DNA of 62,600 bases from an uncultured Alphaproteobacteria bacterium. Its GTDB lineage: Bacteria; Pseudomonadota; Alphaproteobacteria; Rs-D84. The translations under genes and the position numbers were made by a program. Each line of letters begins with the position of its first letter. The stretch's first letter is position 1. The stretch spans positions 1 through 62,600 of the forward strand of contig CAJOGD010000003.1 of assembly GCA_905233975.1 (NCBI GenBank), read 5' to 3'. This document shows, in pieces, positions 58,105 to 62,600 of this stretch. A model generated the notes under the pieces. It was not told the DNA's origin and did no database searches. It saw only the letters and a program-made list of their open reading frames with translations.

Positions 58105-59222
58105 TTCGTCTGGTTTTGTGGGATATAGACGTTGACTTCTGGCCCCGCAATAAACGTGCCGTCGCCGGTTTTGGGGAAGAATTGTTCGGATACTGTATCA
58201 TACATGCCGACCTCGCCATCTGAATTGTGACGTGCCGGCACCATGTTCATAATAATCTGTCCGTTATTAGTGATTTTAAATCCGCTGCTTTGAACGATAG
58301 ATGTTCCTGTTACATTATTTCGACCAAACAAACAAAGTGGCACCGTCCCACTGTTTGTACCAAATGTGGGACTTAAAATTTGAACACCGTTTACAATTAA
58401 TGCATTCTTTTTTAATATTAACACTCCCTGATACTGTGACTCGTTTGAGTTATAATCAAAAACAGATGCGTTTGACAAAAATCTTGTATACCAAGTATTA
58501 CCGCTATCAAATGTTTCCGCCCATGTGCTTGAACCATACAATAGCATTTTGTCCCCCTGGTTTGATATGTTCGCGGGCAACATTTTATAATGCAATTCCA
58601 ACACATCATCTGCTTGTACTATATGTTGCGTATTCAATACGACATTTCCATCTGTTTCAATATATTCTAATTGACTATATCCCGTTGGTAAGGCAGTAGT
58701 TGTTGTATTATGTATTGAATAAACCCAACAAAGGTTTGTATCGGGTTTATATTCTGAACAGATAAATTCACTATCAAGTCCGTTTTTAACTGCGGCGTTA
58801 AATGTCTTTGCGTCAATCAGGTTGTCGGATTGTCCCTCATACGATTCGGTTGTTTGATAAATTCCCTTTTGTCCGATTGTTCCGGCCGTTCCGGTATAGG
58901 TGACCGCGGTGTGGTCGTTAACTGGGTCTATGTCGTCCTGTTTTAAATCAAGTTTCGTATTCACACCACCAACCATTGGTAATGACGTGTCCGTCGTGCT
59001 GCTGCCCAAATCAGATTTGACGGCGCGTTTTTGAACATCACCGGCCGTATTAGTATATTCCATGGCTTTGTTCGCTTCCGCGGTAAATTTGTTCTGACGC
59101 GTTTCCAATTCATGCGTCACATAGATAAGTGACGTTGCCGTCTTGCGATCCGTCGCTTCTTCGGCCACCGCCGGCAATATTGCCGCCATCAACCCGAACA
59201 ATAAAAACTTTTTTAATTGCAT
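58101..59222 (-). CDS. secreted modular protein with LamG-like C-terminus (paralogue D)
   Basis: The 373-aa protein has a signal peptide (MQLKKFLLFGLMAAILPAVA) and the shared N-terminal module (to about residue 168, with EFICSEYKPDTNLCWV). It passes directly into the C-terminal domain at PTGYSQLEYIETDG, so the middle domain of A-C is absent. It ends VNVYIPQNQTN, three residues longer than the others. GGAG precedes the start. REP1 (59252-59390) and RNA copy 3 lie upstream. This shortest member shows that the middle is a separable cassette. Confidence 0.75.
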   Translation of the reverse strand: MQLKKFLLFGLMAAILPAVAEEATDRKTATSLIYVTHELETRQNKFTAEANKAMEYTNTAGDVQKRAVKSDLGSSTTDTSLPMVGGVNTKLDLKQDDIDPVNDHTAVTYTGTAGTIGQKGIYQTTESYEGQSDNLIDAKTFNAAVKNGLDSEFICSEYKPDTNLCWVYSIHNTTTTALPTGYSQLEYIETDGNVVLNTQHIVQADDVLELHYKMLPANISNQGDKMLLYGSSTWAETFDSGNTWYTRFLSNASVFDYNSNESQYQGVLILKKNALIVNGVQILSPTFGTNSGTVPLCLFGRNNVTGTSIVQSSGFKITNNGQIIMNMVPARHNSDGEVGMYDTVSEQFFPKTGDGTFIAGPEVNVYIPQNQTN

Positions 59223-59251
59223 ATCGCTCTCCTTTTTTTTCCTTTCTTCTC

Positions 59252-59390
59252 GTCATACCGCCGAAAGGCGGTATCTCCCCGGGCTTTACTGAGAATTAAC
59301 TCTCTGCCGGTCCGACGGGATTCCGCTTGGAATCACCCACAAAAAACGCTGCGCGTTTTTCGCGGGACCCGATACCGCGGAATGACGGCA
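59252..59390. repeat. REP1 dispersed repeat, inverted copy
   Basis: In reverse complement it is nearly identical to 25611-25746 (same hairpins, same GTGGGTGATT and CCCGTCGG segments). In both places it separates a structured RNA from a modular-protein gene and lies in the same orientation relative to them. Confidence 0.85.
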
Positions 59391-59392
59391 TT

Positions 59393-59623
59393 AAAAACAA
59401 CACCGCGGTGGAAACCGAGCGGTCAGGGTGTTAGCAAATCATAAAAAGCAATGACCCCCATGGACTTCATATATACTCCATAGGCACCCCAACCAACGGG
59501 GTGATGCCAAGATTACGGCACAAAATATCGGAGATTTGCGAATTTCACTACGCGGATTACGACATAATGTGCCGGCTTTTTATAGGCCTGCTACAGCCCT
59601 GAACCAAGTTCCCACTTAGTTCG
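59393..59623 (-). ncRNA. structured RNA family, copy 3
   Basis: The closest relative of copy 1. It has the 5' hairpin with GGGA loop (59601-59623), CGGCACA/TGTGCCG (59569-59575 with 59516-59522) and GGGGTG (59485-59490) pairing with CACCCT (59425-59430). It ends with AACACC/GGTGTT plus T5 (59393-59432). The bases AACACC serve both the GGGGTG helix and the terminator, so the two exclude each other. About 170 nt, mostly REP1, separate it from gene D. Confidence 0.72.
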
Positions 59624-59629
59624 GTATTT

Positions 59630-59659
59630 AGTTTATCAAAAAACACCAAAATCGGTCAA
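59630..59659 (-). promoter_or_regulatory. promoter of structured RNA copy 3
   Basis: On the minus strand TTGACC (59654-59659), 18 bp, TAAACT (59630-59635), start near 59623. Just upstream, 59701-59735 holds repeats of CACTAAC/CACTTACAC. Confidence 0.72.
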
Positions 59660-59739
59660 GCAAAAAATTGCCGAAATAAAAAAACGCGGGGCATTTTGCC
59701 CCGCGCACTAACCACTAACACTTACACTATCACTAACAA

Positions 59740-61635
59740 TTATTTTTCCGAAAAGTCAGCGTCACGTGCGCCATCGGATTTGTTTTCGTCCGACGCATTT
59801 GCGCCCGCGGCATTTTGTGCCTCTTGCTGGGCCTTGTACACCGCTTCGCCAAGTTTCATGGCCTTTTCGGTAAGCGCTTCGGTTTTCGCTTTCAGGCTTT
59901 CCGCCGTTGCGTCGGCCCGCGCCAATTCATCGGCCAATTCTTTCTTGGCCGCCTCTATGGCGTCTTTGTCCGCCGCGCTGATTTTGTCGCCATGTTCTTT
60001 CATCGACTTGTCAATCGCATTGATTGCGGCCTCGCCGTTATTCTTTGCTTCGGCCAGTTCGCGTTTTTTCTTGTCCGCTTCGGCATTTGCGGCCGCTTCG
60101 TCAACCATGCGTTTGATTTCATCTTCGGAAAGTCCACCATCAGATTTAATCGAAATCGCCTGTTCTTTGCCGGTGCCTTTATCTTTGGCCGACACATGCA
60201 CGATACCGTTCGCGTCGATATCAAAAGACACCTCAATCTGCGGCATGCCACGTGGCGCCGGCGCGATACCTTCCAAATTAAATTGGCCAAGTAATTTGTT
60301 GTCCGCGGCCATATCGCGTTCGCCTTGGAATACGCGAATTGTGACGGCCGATTGATTATCTTCGGCGGTTGAAAACACCTGGGACTTTTTGGTTGGAATC
60401 GTGGTGTTGCGGTCAATAAGACGCGTGAACACACCACCCAACGTTTCAATCCCCAACGACAACGGCGTCACATCCAACAACAGAACGTCTTTGACATCGC
60501 CCTTTAACACACCGCCCTGAATCGCGGCACCCATTGCGACAACTTCGTCCGGATTCACGCCCTTGTGCGGTTCGCGACCAAAGAATTCTTTGACGGTTTC
60601 GACAACCTTTGGCATACGGGTTTGACCACCAACCAAAATAACTTCATTGATTTGCGATTTTTCGATACCCGCGTCTTTCAACGCCTTTTGGCATGGTTCG
60701 ATTGTTTTCTGAATCAAATCGTCAACCAAAGATTCCAACTTTGCACGCGTAAGTGTCGTGTTGAAATGTTTCGGGCCCGACGCATCGGCGGTAAGGAAGG
60801 GCAGGTTAATATCGGTTGACATCTTAGACGAAAGTTCAATTTTCGCCTTTTCTGCGGCCTCTTTCAAACGTTGCAGTGCCAATTTATCGCCCGACAAATC
60901 GATACCGGTTTGCGATTTGAATTCTTCGATTAAATACTTCAAAATACGCGCATCAAAGTCCGACCCACCAAGTGCCGTATCACCGTTTGTGGATTTCACT
61001 TCAAACACGCCGTCAACGATTTCCAAAACCGACACATCGAACGTTCCACCGCCCAGGTCATAGACAACAATCGTGCCATCTTTGCTCTTGTCCAAGCCAT
61101 ACGCCAACGCCGCCGCGGTCGGTTCATTCACGATACGCAACACGTTCAGGCCCGCAATACGACCGGCGTCTTTGGTTGCCTGGCGTTGTGAGTCATTGAA
61201 ATATGCCGGCACAGTAATAACCGCGTCCGTCACCGTTTCACCCAAATAATTTTCGGCATCTTTCTTCAGTTTGCCGAGTATCATGGCCGAAATCTGGGAC
61301 GGGGCATATTTTTTGCCGTCAATTTCCACCCATGCGTCGCCATTGTCACCCGCGACAATTTTATAAGGCACACGTTTCATAATCTCCTTTACTTCTGGAC
61401 TATCAAAGCGCAACCCCATAAGGCGTTTGATTTCATAAATTGTGTTTTCCGGATTCGTGACGGCCTGGTTCTTGGCGGTGATACCAACCAATTGTTCGCC
61501 GTTCGACGTAATTGCAATAACCGACGGTGTTGTCCGGCCACCTTCGGCATTTTCAATGATTTTTGGGTCACTGCCGTCCATGAACGCCATGGCGGAATTT
61601 GTGGTTCCCAAATCGATACCTAGTACTTTTCCCAT
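59740..61635 (-). CDS. dnaK: molecular chaperone DnaK (Hsp70)
   Basis: The 631-aa Hsp70 has [16 protein letters not shown] at the N-terminus, [28 protein letters not shown], the interdomain linker [19 protein letters not shown], the substrate domain and a Glu/Ala-rich lid ending [15 protein letters not shown] precedes the ATG. dnaJ does not follow: the next 500 bp are the repeat and RNA region. No CIRCE-like inverted repeat is obvious in 61640-61700. Confidence 0.97.
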   Translation of the reverse strand: MGKVLGIDLGTTNSAMAFMDGSDPKIIENAEGGRTTPSVIAITSNGEQLVGITAKNQAVTNPENTIYEIKRLMGLRFDSPEVKEIMKRVPYKIVAGDNGDAWVEIDGKKYAPSQISAMILGKLKKDAENYLGETVTDAVITVPAYFNDSQRQATKDAGRIAGLNVLRIVNEPTAAALAYGLDKSKDGTIVVYDLGGGTFDVSVLEIVDGVFEVKSTNGDTALGGSDFDARILKYLIEEFKSQTGIDLSGDKLALQRLKEAAEKAKIELSSKMSTDINLPFLTADASGPKHFNTTLTRAKLESLVDDLIQKTIEPCQKALKDAGIEKSQINEVILVGGQTRMPKVVETVKEFFGREPHKGVNPDEVVAMGAAIQGGVLKGDVKDVLLLDVTPLSLGIETLGGVFTRLIDRNTTIPTKKSQVFSTAEDNQSAVTIRVFQGERDMAADNKLLGQFNLEGIAPAPRGMPQIEVSFDIDANGIVHVSAKDKGTGKEQAISIKSDGGLSEDEIKRMVDEAAANAEADKKKRELAEAKNNGEAAINAIDKSMKEHGDKISAADKDAIEAAKKELADELARADATAESLKAKTEALTEKAMKLGEAVYKAQQEAQNAAGANASDENKSDGARDADFSEK

Positions 61636-61699
61636 TTTTTACTCCTATATTTATCTTTGTATGCCACAAATATAGTTATCACAAAACCCATTTCAAGAC

Positions 61700-61850
61700 C
61701 ATAGGAATAAAAATAGTGACCAGTGTTAGTGTAAGTGGTTAGTGAAAGTGACGCCATACCACGAAATGACGGGCGCATTTGCGCCCGCACTAACCCTTGT
61801 TCCACGAAGCCTTGGCGAAGTGGAAACAACCACTTACACTAACCCTAGTA
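61700..61850. repeat. intergenic region with GTTAGTG-type short repeats
   Basis: The 215-bp gap between dnaK and paralogue E contains several copies of GTTAGTG/CACTAAC (around 61722-61740, 61789-61796, 61828-61845), the palindrome GGGCGCATTTGCGCCC (61768-61783) and an inverted pair GTTCCAC...GTGGAAC (61799-61829). Confidence 0.6.
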
Positions 61851-62600
61851 TCACTGATTTTGTGGGATATAGATGGTTGTATTTATTTCTGGGCCGTCGG
61901 TAAATGTGCCATTGCCCAGGTTCTGCTTAAATGACCGCGACACCGTATCATACATGCCAATATCGTTTCCATACTTTGCTGGAATACCATTAAACACAAG
62001 TTCATTATTGTTATAAATTTTTACAGAATATATTCGCGACGATGATGCCAATGCCGATCCATTTTCGTCAAACAGCCATATTGTTCCCGGGGTCGTAAAT
62101 TCCGTCGGATTAGCCCATGTCGCACCACGCGTGCCATCATAATACCAACCATCTTTGCTATGCACAATATGGTATTTTTGACCCAAAACAAAATTCAAAT
62201 TTGATATGACTGTTCTTGAAACTGTATCAAATTGCGGGAATAGATAGGAGCCCTGCATGTTCGTACAAAGTGTAAAAGCTTGAATGTTTTGCGACGTTCC
62301 GCCGGCCCCATATATGGCATAGTTGTTGCCGCCCGTCGCCATCAATGCGAAATCAATTTCCATTTTTGTATTCAAATTACCATAAATCCCCGTATCAATA
62401 TATTGCGAACCGGACGATTGTATAAATTCCAATTCTGTATATCCGTCCGGCAAAGAATTTCCCGCCGTACCATTATGTATCGTATAGAGCCAACAAAGGT
62501 TGGACACCGGATCGCGGTTGTCTTCCCTACATACGAATTCACTATCAAGCCCATTTTTAATTGCCGCGTTAAATGTTTTGGCGTCGATTAAATTATCCGA
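61851..62600 (-). CDS. secreted modular protein (paralogue E), cut by the window edge
   Basis: The frame is open to the end of the window. The first visible residues read SDNLIDAKTFNAAIKNGLDS, the end of the shared N-terminal module. The two-Cys region (EFVCREDNR...SNLCWLYTIHN) diverges from A-D. The C-terminal domain starts PDGYTELEFIQSSGSQYIDTG and ends GPEINTTIYIPQNQ. Like D it lacks the middle domain. The true start and any leader RNA lie beyond 62600. The GTG at 62505-62507 is internal, not a start. Confidence 0.75.
   Translation of the reverse strand, partial: SDNLIDAKTFNAAIKNGLDSEFVCREDNRDPVSNLCWLYTIHNGTAGNSLPDGYTELEFIQSSGSQYIDTGIYGNLNTKMEIDFALMATGGNNYAIYGAGGTSQNIQAFTLCTNMQGSYLFPQFDTVSRTVISNLNFVLGQKYHIVHSKDGWYYDGTRGATWANPTEFTTPGTIWLFDENGSALASSSRIYSVKIYNNNELVFNGIPAKYGNDIGMYDTVSRSFKQNLGNGTFTDGPEINTTIYIPQNQ

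Noticed and set aside
62505..62507. GTG as start of the last gene
   Set aside because: Upstream codons to the window edge encode the conserved end of the shared N-terminal module, so the GTG is an internal Val.

Overview
The window reads as chromosomal DNA of an alphaproteobacterium, probably a host-associated or gut-type lineage with a modest genome. The taxonomic evidence is the alphaproteobacterial regulator TrcR (DUF1013) next to rpoD, a DUF2155 protein, an AddA-type helicase and an rpoD with a long acidic insert. Promoters look like ordinary sigma-70 sites (TTGNNN, 16-18 bp, TATAAT-like), and ribosome-binding sites are mostly AAGGA or GGAG. I saw no CRISPR array, rRNA or intact insertion sequence.

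Layout. 1-2150: tRNA-Ser(GCT), a small hypothetical gene, and two divergent phage-type genes (a lysozyme and a tail fibre), each with a good promoter followed by a terminator-like hairpin before its start codon. 2179-6906: an AT-rich minus-strand surface-glycan operon (three GT2 glycosyltransferase genes, one fused to a pyruvyltransferase domain, then a PIG-L deacetylase and a hexapeptide acetyltransferase). 7083-18000: a structured RNA and its secreted modular protein, rpsA, an adenylate kinase, corA, a dacC/holB/tatD/smpB run, and a second RNA and protein pair. 17870-20476: mtaB, rpoZ, tRNA-Ser(GGA) with a large palindrome, tsaC. 20507-25272: a small membrane protein, an orphan AbiEii-like nucleotidyltransferase, a Nudix hydrolase and a PMCA-type calcium ATPase. 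25273-27450: a second type of structured leader RNA and a third modular protein. 27608-37217: rpsD, trpS, a SIMPLE-domain protein, xerC/D, a GH3 enzyme, cysS, trcR, rpoD and a guanylate-kinase-like gene. 37226-45596: a glycosyltransferase lodged against a duplicated 3' fragment of its neighbour, a coiled-coil membrane protein, an AddA split into helicase and nuclease genes, recN and a DUF488 gene. 45606-52521: a minus-strand operon of DUF2155, a small protein, DUF1460, tsaD and xseA, then rpsP-rimM-trmD-rplS interrupted by three tandem cysteine-rich small genes. 52771-62600: gdhA, tRNA-Gly(CCC) with a hairpin-rich repeat, two envelope-type genes, a phosphofructokinase, a fourth modular protein with its RNA, dnaK and a fifth, truncated modular protein.

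The most unusual content is one combined theme. Five paralogous secreted proteins share a near-constant N-terminal module and C-terminal ending but have different middles. Three of them lie downstream of copies of one approximately 220-nt RNA family, which has its own promoter and stems that change in a compensating way between copies. A fourth lies behind a different RNA with mutually exclusive helices. The second most unusual item is the trio of cysteine-rich genes packed inside the ribosomal rpsP operon. Housekeeping themes include t6A tRNA modification (tsaC, tsaD, mtaB), recombination and repair (addA, recN, xseA, xerC/D) and cell-wall turnover (dacC, GH3, DUF1460, LysM). All functional calls rest on reading motifs by eye; no database search was run.
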